A stretch of 11,697 bases of DNA from DTU049 sp033809015 (GTDB taxonomy: Bacteria > Bacteroidota > Bacteroidia > Bacteroidales > DTU049), in assembly GCA_033809015.1 (NCBI GenBank), contig JAPXMM010000082.1, positions 1 to 11,697 on the forward strand, in the 5' to 3' direction. The notes below the pieces were generated by a model, which searched no databases, was not told the origin of the DNA, and saw nothing but the letters and a program-made list of their open reading frames with translations. A program made the position numbers and the translations under genes. This document shows positions 1 to 7,418 of this stretch, one piece after another (position 1 is the stretch's first letter; each line of letters starts with the position of its first letter).

Positions 1-374
1 CTGGTAGGTAGAGAAATACGAAGTTCTTTAGAGCATTCACGTAAGGTTTTACCCTCGAGCATCAGACGAATGTAATCAAGCATCAATTCTTTTTTGTGTA
101 AGTAATAGACAAAGGTGCCAGTAGTCTCACGGAAGTTTTTACCACATTTTTTACATTTATACATTTGTTGTCCTTGCTGGTGACCATTTTTTTTGATATG
201 GATGCTTTTGCAATTAGGACATTGTGGAGAGACGCTTTGAGCTTTTAGATGTTGATAATCAACTACGTCGTTACCTTGGCATTTCATCTTATTGTAGAGA
301 TTATTGAGGAATTCTAAGTTGAGTTGTTTGCCTTGTGATAGGTGCTCTTGGAGGTTTGAAACGATATCTTTCAT
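1..374 (-). CDS. IS1595-like transposase, N-terminal part (cut by window edge)
   Basis: The reverse strand from the ATG at 374-372 stays open for 124 codons to the left edge, so only the N-terminal part is visible. Around residues 55-80 there is a zinc ribbon with two Cys pairs, CPNC and CKKC, followed by NFRETTGTF. This is followed by a helix-turn-helix-like stretch reading YIRLMLEGKTLRECSKELRISLPT. This order (zinc ribbon, 'TGT' motif, then 'LMLEGKSLR'-type HTH) is characteristic of IS1595/ISXO2-type transposases, whose DDE-type catalytic domain would lie beyond the edge. The family moves its insertion sequence by cut-and-paste or copy-paste chemistry. The codons use more C- and G-ending forms than the adjacent glycosyltransferase, which fits a mobile gene. 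The outer end of the element and its terminal repeats cannot be defined from one side. Family assignment is by motif recall, not a search. Confidence 0.85.
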   Translation of the reverse strand, partial: MKDIVSNLQEHLSQGKQLNLEFLNNLYNKMKCQGNDVVDYQHLKAQSVSPQCPNCKSIHIKKNGHQQGQQMYKCKKCGKNFRETTGTFVYYLHKKELMLDYIRLMLEGKTLRECSKELRISLPT

Positions 375-391
375 ATTCAAAAATTTTGTTA

Positions 392-399
392 CAAAGATA
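392..399 (-). promoter_or_regulatory. Bacteroidetes -7 box upstream of the transposase
   Basis: On the minus strand these bases read TATCTTTG, an exact match to the Bacteroidetes TAnnTTTG -7 element. It lies 17 bases before the transposase ATG. I see no clear TTTG -33 box at the usual 19-21 base distance. In DNA this AT-rich a single 8-base match has limited weight. Confidence 0.4.
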
Positions 400-506
400 A
401 TATATTTTTAAAATATAAGCATATGAATTTTTAAACATTATTAAATTTATTTCTCCCCCTTCCTCCATCTTAATTTTTTTTATTAATTTTATCTCAATTT
501 ATTTTT

Positions 507-1763
507 ATGTTAAAATCTGATTTATCTCGTATATTTGTGGCTATTCCATTAATGAATGAGCTAGACAATGTATCTATTATTTTAGACCAATTAAGCCAAC
601 AATCTCTACGCCCTGCTATAATTTCTTTTTGTATTAATCAACCAGAGTCGTGGAGAAAATCACCAGATAAAAAGGAAATAATTTTAAATAATAGAAAAAC
701 TTTGATTTATTTAAATAAAGTATCAGCTTCGTTTCCTATACCTATTATAGTGTTAGATCACACTTCGCCTGGCAATGGATTTCATTCTAATGTTGGTTGT
801 GTGGGATTAGCACGTAAGCTTTGTATTGATTCATTTTTATCATTTACTAAGAGTAATGATATTATTGTAAATATGGATGCTGACACTTATTATCCTGCGA
901 ATTATTTTGAAAATATTATTGATATTTACAATCAATTACCTTTATTGAGTGGTGTTTGTGTACCGTATTATCATAAAGTTGATAATTTGACAGAAGATAA
1001 AGCAAGGTCAATGCTTCGTTATGAGATTTTTTTACATTATTATACTTTGCAATTACTTTTAATAAAATCGCCATATGCATTTATGCCTATTGGTTCTGCT
1101 ATAAGTTTCAGAGTAGAAGCTTATAAAAAAGCAGGTGGTTTCAAGGTAAAAAATGCTGGAGAAGATTTTTATACAATGCAGCAAATTAGAAAAATTGGAA
1201 TTATAAGTTCTTGGTTAAATAATACCGTTTATCCTGCTGCTCGAATATCTGATAGAGTAGTTTTCGGTACTGGGCCAGCTATTAGCTTGAATTTAGAAAA
1301 TCAAATCAAAAAATATCCTTTTTATCCAACATTTTTATTTAAAATAATTGAATCTTATTATCAAATTTTAGAACATAGCAATTCTATTGATAGTATTACT
1401 AAACATTTAAAAGATATCATTCCTGAAGAAATTATTATGAAAATTTATAAAAATCATCCACAAAAAGAAAAATTCGTTCATGCTATTCATGAATATTTTG
1501 ATGCTTTTCATATTTTAAAATTTCTAAATAATAATTATTCTGTAGAAATTAATAATGATTTTGAATTTTTTAAGAATTTTTATCAAGAATTATTTAAAAA
1601 AAATATAATTTATAAAAATTGGCAAGAGATATCTATTAATCAGTTAAATCTCATAAGAGACGATTTGTATAATTATGAGTTAGATTTACACAGAGATAAT
1701 CTAAATGTTTTATTAATGAATAAAACAGATAAAAAATTATGGAAAAATCTAAAAATGTTGTAA
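507..1763 (+). CDS. Family 2-like glycosyltransferase
   Basis: A 418-residue protein that resembles GT-A fold, family 2 glycosyltransferases, which transfer a sugar from a nucleotide sugar onto a glycan or lipid acceptor. The N-terminus (residues 10-20, FVAIPLMNELD) is the usual first strand and loop of the nucleotide-binding fold. NMDAD at 122-126 supplies the metal-binding DxD (D124, D126). GSAISFRVEAYKKAGGF (196-212) and AGED (217-220) match the acceptor-site strand and the catalytic ED region, and QQIRK (225-229) sits where QxxRW is found in processive relatives. There is no signal peptide or membrane helix, so it is probably cytoplasmic. Residues from about 280 to the end form a Lys/Asn/Ile-rich tail that I cannot assign. 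The start at 507 leaves ten residues before the first strand, which is reasonable. The gene stands alone, between a transposase and a convergent gene, so its acceptor cannot be inferred from context. Confidence 0.78.
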   Translation: MLKSDLSRIFVAIPLMNELDNVSIILDQLSQQSLRPAIISFCINQPESWRKSPDKKEIILNNRKTLIYLNKVSASFPIPIIVLDHTSPGNGFHSNVGCVGLARKLCIDSFLSFTKSNDIIVNMDADTYYPANYFENIIDIYNQLPLLSGVCVPYYHKVDNLTEDKARSMLRYEIFLHYYTLQLLLIKSPYAFMPIGSAISFRVEAYKKAGGFKVKNAGEDFYTMQQIRKIGIISSWLNNTVYPAARISDRVVFGTGPAISLNLENQIKKYPFYPTFLFKIIESYYQILEHSNSIDSITKHLKDIIPEEIIMKIYKNHPQKEKFVHAIHEYFDAFHILKFLNNNYSVEINNDFEFFKNFYQELFKKNIIYKNWQEISINQLNLIRDDLYNYELDLHRDNLNVLLMNKTDKKLWKNLKML

Positions 1764-1828
1764 AATACTGAAATACAATTTTTAAATAATTTATTTTGTG
1801 AATATTCTACATAAATACAATCAAATTT

Positions 1829-3667
1829 TTATAATAAATCTAAAATTTCGTTATATCTAAGGTTTTCTATAACAAACTCTGTTCTAGTAGCAGTATTCTC
1901 ACCCATATAAAAGTTTAGTAATTGATCAATTTTTATTTCAGAATTGTAAACAACGGGTTCTAATCTGATATTTTTACCTATTAATTGTCTAAATTCATCT
2001 GGAGATATTTCACCTAATCCTTTAAATCTTGTTATTTCGCTACTACTACCTATTTGATTAAGTGCTTTTTGTTTTTCTGTGTCATTGTAGCAATAAATAG
2101 TTTTTTGTTTATTTCTCACTCTGAATAGTGGTGTTTGTAGTACATATAGATGTCCCGCTTTTATTAAATCTGGATAAAATTTTAAGAAAAACGTGAGAAG
2201 GAGCAATCTGATATGTTTACCATCTTCATCGGCATCAGTAGCTATTATCACATTATTATATCTTAAATTGTCAAGTCCATTATCAATATTAAGAGCAGCT
2301 ATCAAGAGAGCAAATTCTTCATTAGCAAAAATAGATTTTTTAGCAGCTTTATGAACATTTAGAGGTTTACCTTTTAGGCTAAAAACTGCTTGAATATTAG
2401 CATCACGTGCTTTAGTAATGCTACCACTTGCAGAGTCTCCTTCTGTGATGAAAATCGATGTTTCTAATCTGCGTTCATGATTGGTATTAAAATGTATTTT
2501 GCAATCACGTAGTTTTTTGTTATGTAAGCTAGCTTTTTTCAATACCTCACGAGATACTTTTTTTATATTATTAATATCTTTTCTTTGTTTTTCGTTAAAA
2601 AGTATTTTTTCTTGAATAGCTTTTGCAATATCAGGACGGCGATGTAGTTCGTTATCTAAATGTTTCTTTAGCACTTCTCCTATATACGATCTAATAGATT
2701 TGCCATTAGGTACCATATACATAGAACCGAGTTTGGTTTTAGTTTGTGATTCAAAAACTGGTTCATGAATTCTAATCGATAAAGTAGTTAAAAGTCCATT
2801 ACGTATATCTGATGCGTCATAATTTTTATTGTAGAAATTCCTAATAGTTTCTGTAAAAGCTTCTCTGAAAGCTTGTACATGTGTGCCACCCTGCACAGTA
2901 TATTGACCATTTACATATGAAAAAATTTCTTCATTAGCATCACCCATAGCATATGTGAAAGCAAATTCGAAATCTTCGTCCTCAATATGAATGATATCAA
3001 ACATTATATCACTAGAAATTCTTTTTTGTAATAAGTCTACGATTCCATTTTCACTATAAAATTCTTTATCATTATAAATTATTTTCAATTTTTTATTAAG
3101 GCAAACGTAGTTCCATAGCATATCTTCGATAAACTCATCATGAAATTCATATTGTCCAAAAATTTCTTCATCAGGTATAAACTGCACTAGAGTACCATTG
3201 GCCTCATCAGAATCAAAATTTTTTGTATTTTGCAAAACACCTTTAGAAAATATAGCTTCTACAGCTTTGTGCTCTCTATATGAAACAACTCTATAATATT
3301 GAGACAGAGCATTTACAGCTTTAGCACCAACTCCATTGAGACCAACAGTTTTTTTGAAAGCTATACTATCATATTTAGCACCTGTATTAATTTTAGATAC
3401 TACATCTACCACTTTACCTAGTGGTATTCCTCTACCATAATCTCTCACACTAACTAAATTATCTTTGAGCGAAATTTCTATTTTGCTATATTTCACCATT
3501 AGAAATTCATCAACAGAATTATCAATAGTCTCTTTTAATAAAACGTAGATACCATCATCTCTAGAGCTACCATTGCCTACTTTTCCTATATACATACCTG
3601 GGCGCATACGTACATGCTCGTTCCACGATAAAGATATTATGTGTTCTTCAGTATATTTAGCATTCAT
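1829..3667 (-). CDS. parE: DNA topoisomerase IV subunit B (type IIA ATPase/TOPRIM subunit)
   Basis: This 612-residue subunit supplies the ATPase and TOPRIM parts of topoisomerase IV, which with ParC passes one duplex through another to decatenate daughter chromosomes. The GHKL ATPase is at the N-terminus: RMRPGMYIG (20-28), catalytic E46 with N50 in KETIDNSVDEF, D76 in DYGRGIP, and the glycine-rich lid GLNGVGAKAVN (109-119). The transducer domain carries the ATP-contacting lysine in QTKTKLG (308-314). The TOPRIM domain has EGDSA (409-413) and the metal-binding DADED (478-482), then RFKGLGE (547-553). The length matches ParE rather than the longer GyrB forms with an insert. All key residues are present, so it looks functional. 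The usual partner parC is not next to it: downstream lies a convergent glycosyltransferase. A GyrB role is less likely on length and on its Bacteroidetes-type ParE sequence, but is not excluded without a tree. Confidence 0.92.
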   Translation of the reverse strand: MNAKYTEEHIISLSWNEHVRMRPGMYIGKVGNGSSRDDGIYVLLKETIDNSVDEFLMVKYSKIEISLKDNLVSVRDYGRGIPLGKVVDVVSKINTGAKYDSIAFKKTVGLNGVGAKAVNALSQYYRVVSYREHKAVEAIFSKGVLQNTKNFDSDEANGTLVQFIPDEEIFGQYEFHDEFIEDMLWNYVCLNKKLKIIYNDKEFYSENGIVDLLQKRISSDIMFDIIHIEDEDFEFAFTYAMGDANEEIFSYVNGQYTVQGGTHVQAFREAFTETIRNFYNKNYDASDIRNGLLTTLSIRIHEPVFESQTKTKLGSMYMVPNGKSIRSYIGEVLKKHLDNELHRRPDIAKAIQEKILFNEKQRKDINNIKKVSREVLKKASLHNKKLRDCKIHFNTNHERRLETSIFITEGDSASGSITKARDANIQAVFSLKGKPLNVHKAAKKSIFANEEFALLIAALNIDNGLDNLRYNNVIIATDADEDGKHIRLLLLTFFLKFYPDLIKAGHLYVLQTPLFRVRNKQKTIYCYNDTEKQKALNQIGSSSEITRFKGLGEISPDEFRQLIGKNIRLEPVVYNSEIKIDQLLNFYMGENTATRTEFVIENLRYNEILDLL

Positions 3668-3699
3668 TTTTGATATTTTGTTTTTTTCAATATTTATTA

Positions 3700-3707
3700 C
3701 AAAGTTA
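3700..3707 (-). promoter_or_regulatory. -7 box of the parE promoter
   Basis: The minus strand reads TAACTTTG here, an exact TAnnTTTG match, 32 bases before the parE start. It lies in a 206-base gap after purM, which is consistent with parE having its own promoter. No good -33 TTTG is visible at the standard spacing. Confidence 0.5.
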
Positions 3708-3783
3708 CTAAAAATTTATTGAAGCTAATTGCATTCAATCATTATAAATTTAAAAAAAATTTAATAAGATAATGTCTTCATAA

Positions 3784-3804
3784 AATTATTTTTAACAAAT
3801 AATT
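3784..3804 (-). terminator. Weak AT-only hairpin downstream of purM
   Basis: AATTATTT (3784-3791) and AAATAATT (3797-3804) form a perfect 8-base inverted repeat with a 5-base loop, about 70 bases after the purM stop. On the minus strand it is followed by only a short T run. The stem has no G-C pairs, so it would be a poor terminator and may be chance in such AT-rich DNA. Confidence 0.2.
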
Positions 3805-3873
3805 CAATAAAATATATTAATCTATCTCTTAACAAAATTAAATAGAAGATATAAAGTGTATAAATATTTGGAT

Positions 3874-5040
3874 TTATTTGTAAACAAAGACACCATGTTC
3901 TGAATTAATAACTATTTCAGTAGTATCATTATTTTCTACATAGCCAATTTGTTTAGCTTTCACATTATATTTCTCACTAATAGCTATAATTTCACTTACT
4001 AAATCTGCTGGCACATACAATTCTATGCGATGTCCCATATTAAAAATCTCATACATTTGCCTCCAATCAATGTTCGCTGAAGTTTTGATCATTTCAAACA
4101 ATGCAGGGACAGAGAATAAATTATTTTTTATTATTCTCAAATTATTAATAAATCTTTTAACTTTAATTTGTCCGCCACCAGTGCAATGAATAATGCCATG
4201 GATATCATCACTGTAAAATTGAAAAATTTCTTTCATAATAGGTAAATATGTTTTAGTGGGGCTAAGAATAAATTTGCCCATATCCAATCCAGCAATAGGA
4301 GACTCATCAGTTAATAAATAATTTCCACAATATATCAAATCATTTTCAGTATTGTTATCAAAAGATTCAGGATATAGATTTTTATAAATATTTTTTAATA
4401 AAGTATGTCTAGCCAGGGTGAGTCCATTGCTGCCAATTCCACTATTAGGCATATCTTCCCAGAGTGCTTGGCCAGTAGACTCTAATCCTATTATCACATC
4501 ACCATTTTGAATATTTTTATTATCTATATAATTATTTTCTGAAATAAATGAAGCAGCTACAGCATCTAATGTTAATGTTTTAGTCAAATCGCCGATGTCA
4601 GCAGTTTCTCCACCAGTAAGTATAATATTTATATTATACTCAGCCATTTTATGTGAGAATTTTTCGAAACCTTGTATTATAGCAGATATTATATCTTGAT
4701 TTATTAAATTTTTATTTCTTCCAATGATATTTGTTAAATAGAAAGGACCAGTGCTACCCACACATAAGATATCATCAGTATTCATCACTATCGCATCTAT
4801 TGCTAAATTTTCCCATACAGATAGATCACCTGTTTCTTTATAATAAATATATGCTAAAGCAGATTTAGTACCAGCTCCATCAGCGTGCAGAGCTATTAAT
4901 TGTTTATCAAAAGGCGAAGGGAATAAATTACAAAAAGTAGTTTCAGATATTCCGTGAGATAAATCTTTTATGGCATTGAAAACATCTTGTTTTTGGCTAG
5001 AGGCTCCATATTTATCATAAGCATTGTTGATTTTATTCAT
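3874..5040 (-). CDS. purM: Phosphoribosylformylglycinamidine cyclo-ligase (AIR synthetase)
   Basis: PurM catalyses the ATP-dependent ring closure of FGAM to aminoimidazole ribonucleotide, the fifth step of de novo purine synthesis, in the cytoplasm. The 388-residue protein is longer than the ~345 residues of E. coli PurM and matches the Bacteroidetes form. Diagnostic stretches are HADGAGTKSALAY (52-64), MNTDDILCVG (86-95), TGGETADIGD (142-151), GSNGLTLAR (203-211), LSPTKTY (259-265), HCTGGG (285-290) and NMGHRIELYV (334-343). These cover the ATP-binding and substrate-binding loops of the AIRS fold, and no key region is missing. The start at 5040 is 16 bases after an exact -7 promoter box, giving a short untranslated leader. 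No other pur gene is nearby, so the gene stands alone, as is common for scattered purine genes in this phylum. Confidence 0.96.
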   Translation of the reverse strand: MNKINNAYDKYGASSQKQDVFNAIKDLSHGISETTFCNLFPSPFDKQLIALHADGAGTKSALAYIYYKETGDLSVWENLAIDAIVMNTDDILCVGSTGPFYLTNIIGRNKNLINQDIISAIIQGFEKFSHKMAEYNINIILTGGETADIGDLTKTLTLDAVAASFISENNYIDNKNIQNGDVIIGLESTGQALWEDMPNSGIGSNGLTLARHTLLKNIYKNLYPESFDNNTENDLIYCGNYLLTDESPIAGLDMGKFILSPTKTYLPIMKEIFQFYSDDIHGIIHCTGGGQIKVKRFINNLRIIKNNLFSVPALFEMIKTSANIDWRQMYEIFNMGHRIELYVPADLVSEIIAISEKYNVKAKQIGYVENNDTTEIVINSEHGVFVYK

Positions 5041-5056
5041 AAATAAATATTTTTTA

Positions 5057-5064
5057 CAAAATTA
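5057..5064 (-). promoter_or_regulatory. -7 box of the purM promoter
   Basis: The minus strand reads TAATTTTG, an exact TAnnTTTG match 16 bases before the purM start and just after the terminator hairpin of the preceding gene. Its position between a terminator and a start codon makes it more credible than an isolated match. Confidence 0.5.
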
Positions 5065-5080
5065 CAAATAAACGAAATAA

Positions 5081-5112
5081 AAAAGGAGGTAATAAGAAAA
5101 TTACCTCCTTTT
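5081..5112 (-). terminator. Rho-independent terminator of the PorE-like gene
   Basis: AAAAGGAGGTAAT (5081-5093) and ATTACCTCCTTTT (5100-5112) are a perfect 13-base inverted repeat around a 6-base loop. It begins 22 bases after the stop codon of the minus-strand OmpA-family gene. On the minus strand the stem is followed by TTATTT, giving an almost unbroken T run, so it should end transcription in that direction. On the plus strand the stem is followed by CAAAAAA, so it is mainly one-directional. It separates this gene from purM. Confidence 0.85.
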
Positions 5113-5134
5113 CAAAAAATATCAGATAATAATT

Positions 5135-7234
5135 TTATTTATTAACATCTTTAATAATTTCTATTTGTACTGGTTTATTTTGTTCACCAGAGGGTACGTA
5201 ATCTTCACGAATAATTTGGAAAGTAGTTCGTCTATTCAGTTGATGAGCAGCCTCACGTTCATCTTCAGTTTTTAGTGAATTTATGTATTCTTCAGTTAAC
5301 ACTGTTCCTTTGGGGAAAGTATATTCTTTACCTTTTATTATGACTGTTTTATCACTTTCTAATACTCTAGGTACTCTCTCGCCAAAGCCTTTAGGTATCA
5401 ATCTATCTGGTTCTATGCCTTTAGAAATCAAATAATTTACTACTTCTTTAGCACGTTTGAAAGATAAACTATCATTATATTCTAGAGATCCACGAGAGTC
5501 TGTATGAGATCCTAATTCTATCACAATATTAGGATTATCTTTTAAAATCTCTACTAAATCGTTTAAGCTATCTTGATATTGTGGTTTTAGTTTCCAATCA
5601 TCAAAATCATATAAAATATCAGGTAATACAATTGGTTTTTTAGGAATAGGAGCTAAATAAAAATCATGAACTAAATCTTTACTTCTGTCTAAACCGACAG
5701 TTGTTTCAATACCTTTTTCGTTAAAATAACCTTCTTTAGAAACATAAATCTGGTAAGTATTATTTTCAAAAATTTGAGTTTTATCAAACATATAATAACC
5801 TTTACTATCAGTAGTATCGATGTAAATATTACCATCAGAGCCTTCTACTCTAATAGCTGCTCCAGATATTGGTAATTTAGTACTATCATCATATACTATA
5901 CCACTGATCGAAAAATAAATAGGAGGTAATTTAAAAGAATAAATGTCATCCATTGATGATAAGTTTCTATTACTTGAGAAAAATCCCATTTCTCTAGCCC
6001 CTTCTGTACGAAGAATTGTGGGATCATCTAAAAATATAATATGAAAATCATCTTGAGAAGAATTTAGAGGATATCGTAGATTTTCAGGTGCTGTCCATTG
6101 TCCATCAATATATTCTGAGCGATATAAATCTAATCCTCCCATTCCTGGATGACCATCGGATGAAAAATATAAGTATACTTTGTTATTAACATATCTCAAA
6201 GTAGGGAATAATTCATTACCTGCAGTATTTATTACTGGACCCAGGTTAACTGGTTGGCCAAAATCTTGATTTTTCTTTGTTTTTGTAGCCATCCATAGGT
6301 CTCTTCCACCAAAACCACCTGGCATATTGCTAGAAAATATTATCATCATTTCATCATTAGAAATAGCTGGATGACCAACGGTAGCATTAGAGTCAGATGT
6401 AAATGGGATAAGAACTGGTTCTGACCATGTACGACCACGTTTCATGGTAGTATAGATATTACATCCTAATATTTTCTTTTTTTCTACTTTACATTTGGTA
6501 AAATAAAATGTATTATATTTACTATTAAAGCATCCCACACCTTCATTATGTTGAGTGTTTAAAACTCCCTGATCATCAGCTGTAACTGGTGCAGACCAAT
6601 TACCTTTTTTATCTTTTTCTGCAATGAAAAAATCTGTAAAAGGTAAGCCAGTCCATTCATCTACTCCCTTTCCTACTACTCCATCTCTATTTGTGGTAAA
6701 AATTATAGATCTATATTTTTTATCAGCCCAGGCTGTAGCAAAATCTTGATTTCTAGTATTTAGTTTTCTCTCACTAGTAACCTCATACAACGTAGGATTA
6801 TCCATCCATGCTTTTGATAATCTACACGACTCTATTTTTATATCTACCAATGTATCATTAGGTACTAGCTGCTTATACTGCTCGAAATAATTTAATGCAT
6901 CTTCATAGTTTGTTAATGTCATATTTACTAAACCAGTATACCAAAAAACTTCTGGATCAGGATATTGTGCTCTAATAACACGATTAAAATATGATAAAGC
7001 TTTTCTAGCATCTCCCATATAATAATAGCATAAACCCACTCTATACAATATCCTATTTTTTTCTAACTTGTTCTCCACTTTAGGATAGGCTTTTAAATAT
7101 AACTGTGAAGCACTATAATACTGACTTAATTCAAATTTCTCATCTGCATCAGCTACTAAATTTTTTTGCCCATAGGCAAACATTCCAGTTATAAATATTA
7201 AGATAAATGTGATTAAAATACTTTTATTCTGCAT
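5135..7234 (-). CDS. PorE-like outer-membrane/periplasmic protein: TPR, PD40 propeller, CRD, OmpA C-terminal domain
   Basis: A 699-residue exported protein. Residues 1-22 form a signal peptide (hydrophobic core ILITFILIFITGMFA, likely cut after AYG). Residues ~27-140 hold TPR-like helical repeats. Residues ~165-435 form a PD40-type beta-propeller with repeated SSN/SSD...GG.DL(W/Y) blades (301-314, 357-371, 418-423). Residues ~442-527 are a carboxypeptidase-regulatory-like domain (ISGIVYDDSTKLPISGAAI). Residues ~537-678 are an OmpA-type peptidoglycan-binding domain with YDFDDWKLKP, GSHTDSRGS (D579), SFKRA (R594) and LNRRTTF (667-672). This order matches PorE of the type IX secretion system, which binds peptidoglycan and tethers the outer-membrane assembly. 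Unlike a lipoprotein, it shows no lipobox cysteine after the signal sequence. Many Bacteroidetes carry several paralogues of this architecture and no other T9SS gene is nearby, so a PorE role is only suggested. Confidence 0.82.
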   Translation of the reverse strand: MQNKSILITFILIFITGMFAYGQKNLVADADEKFELSQYYSASQLYLKAYPKVENKLEKNRILYRVGLCYYYMGDARKALSYFNRVIRAQYPDPEVFWYTGLVNMTLTNYEDALNYFEQYKQLVPNDTLVDIKIESCRLSKAWMDNPTLYEVTSERKLNTRNQDFATAWADKKYRSIIFTTNRDGVVGKGVDEWTGLPFTDFFIAEKDKKGNWSAPVTADDQGVLNTQHNEGVGCFNSKYNTFYFTKCKVEKKKILGCNIYTTMKRGRTWSEPVLIPFTSDSNATVGHPAISNDEMMIIFSSNMPGGFGGRDLWMATKTKKNQDFGQPVNLGPVINTAGNELFPTLRYVNNKVYLYFSSDGHPGMGGLDLYRSEYIDGQWTAPENLRYPLNSSQDDFHIIFLDDPTILRTEGAREMGFFSSNRNLSSMDDIYSFKLPPIYFSISGIVYDDSTKLPISGAAIRVEGSDGNIYIDTTDSKGYYMFDKTQIFENNTYQIYVSKEGYFNEKGIETTVGLDRSKDLVHDFYLAPIPKKPIVLPDILYDFDDWKLKPQYQDSLNDLVEILKDNPNIVIELGSHTDSRGSLEYNDSLSFKRAKEVVNYLISKGIEPDRLIPKGFGERVPRVLESDKTVIIKGKEYTFPKGTVLTEEYINSLKTEDEREAAHQLNRRTTFQIIREDYVPSGEQNKPVQIEIIKDVNK

Positions 7235-7315
7235 ATGTAATTTTTTTGCTAAGTTAATACATTTTTTGTTAATTAAATAAAAATTGAAAAAATTTTTTCC
7301 AAATATTTTAAATTT

Positions 7316-7323
7316 TATTTTTG
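7316..7323 (+). promoter_or_regulatory. Possible -7 box for the nqr operon
   Basis: The plus strand reads TATTTTTG, a TAnnTTTG match 95 bases before the nqrA start in the divergent gap. It directly abuts a minus-strand match. The region is nearly all A and T, so chance matches are likely and no -33 box is evident. Confidence 0.25.
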
Positions 7324-7331
7324 CAAATTTA
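7324..7331 (-). promoter_or_regulatory. Possible -7 box for the PorE-like gene
   Basis: The minus strand reads TAAATTTG, a TAnnTTTG match 89 bases before the start of the PorE-like gene. It is back to back with the plus-strand candidate at 7316-7323. Support is weak because of the base composition and the long leader implied. Confidence 0.25.
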
Positions 7332-7418
7332 TAACAAAATAAAAAATGATTTTTATTATTTTTTTATAAAATATTAAAACAAATATATAATTTAGCAAAT
7401 TGAAAATTTTATATTAAG

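Noticed and set aside
1764..1828. Search for a bidirectional terminator between the glycosyltransferase and parE
   Set aside because: Only a short direct repeat (AATACAAT) and AT-rich sequence are present; no convincing hairpin with a T run.
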